From assembly GCF_019695415.1 (NCBI RefSeq), contig NZ_JAIFKJ010000559.1:1-6444 (forward strand): a DNA stretch of 6,444 nucleotides, given 5' to 3'. Position numbers and translations under genes: made by a program. The notes beneath the pieces were generated by a model that searched no databases, was not told where the DNA came from, and saw only the letters and a list, made by a program, of their open reading frames with translations. This document shows, in pieces, positions 6,198-6,444 of this stretch. This DNA comes from Thiohalocapsa sp. (GTDB taxonomy: Bacteria > Pseudomonadota > Gammaproteobacteria > Chromatiales > Chromatiaceae). Within the stretch, counting starts at the first letter, position 1, and every line of letters begins with the position of its first letter.

Positions 6198-6444
6198 TCA
6201 CCGCTCGCCGCCGGAGAGCCAGATCAGCGTCGCCATGCGGCCGGTCGCACCATCACGCCGATAGGAAAAAAACCGCTCGGCATCGGTCGCAGTGCAGAGG
6301 CCGCCGCCGCTGACGCTCGCCACACCCGCCGCCTCCAGGCGCCGGCGCGCGAGCGCGTACAGATCCGCAAGCCAGCGATCCCCGACTCCCTGGCGGAAGG
6401 CGCCGGCGGCCAGGGGTCAAGGACTTGGGGGCGGTCGGGTCCGG
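6198..6444 (-). CDS. pgeF: PgeF/YfiH-like protein (laccase-domain), C-terminal part, apparent frameshift
   Basis: The minus-strand frame ending at TGA (6200-6198) encodes 72 residues that match the C-terminus of the YfiH/PgeF family, previously called laccase-domain or multicopper polyphenol oxidase. Recognisable pieces are DRWLADLYALARRRLEAAGV, then the Cys in GGGLCTATD, then FFSYRRDGATGRMATLIWL, close to E. coli YfiH. In E. coli PgeF removes wrongly incorporated residues from peptidoglycan precursors; relatives act on purine nucleosides. The His/Cys metal-binding residues lie upstream, outside the window. At 6417-6419 an in-frame TGA interrupts the frame. Upstream of it, the family-like reading (DRPQVLD) continues in another frame, and one extra base in the four-G run at 6413-6416 would join the two. 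This may be an assembly or sequencing error, or a true frameshift. The gene lies about 320 bp upstream of prc on the same strand. Confidence 0.8.

Overview
The window is high-GC DNA that reads as chromosomal sequence from a gammaproteobacterium. The main evidence is an E. coli-type (type 1) glutamate-cysteine ligase, a Prc/Tsp-type tail-specific protease and a PgeF/YfiH-like C-terminus. A Chromatiales/Ectothiorhodospiraceae-like or similar high-GC lineage is a guess; the sequence does not fix the genus.

Layout from left to right. Positions 1-17 hold the first codons of a minus-strand gene that runs off the edge, with a good ribosome binding site. Positions 18-541 carry no convincing gene. They hold a structured repeat (about 44-135), a perfect AT-rich palindrome (137-160), a GC-rich stretch with nothing recognisable (161-350) and a 187-nt giant hairpin (351-537) that ends 4 nt from the fmdB stop codon. 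Next come fmdB (minus, 542-895), an 85-bp divergent intergenic region, and an SDR oxidoreductase (plus, 981-1853). The SDR stop codon lies inside a second, inverted copy of the first repeat (about 1849-1920). gshA (minus, 1972-3606), prc (minus, 3780 to about 5879) and the 3' end of a pgeF/yfiH-like gene (minus, 6198 to the edge) complete the window. The pgeF-like gene shows an apparent one-base frameshift close to the edge.

The right-hand genes run pgeF > prc > gshA on the minus strand. Gaps of more than 170 bp separate them, so they need not form a tight operon. PgeF and Prc both bear on peptidoglycan quality control in known systems, and GshA makes the first glutathione intermediate. The SDR is convergent with gshA.

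No defence system, integrase, transposase, CRISPR array, tRNA or rRNA was seen. The most unusual content is non-coding. One item is the 187-nt palindrome, whose imperfect pairs are almost all G-U when read from the plus strand. The other is a two-copy dispersed inverted-repeat family that sits tightly against gene ends.
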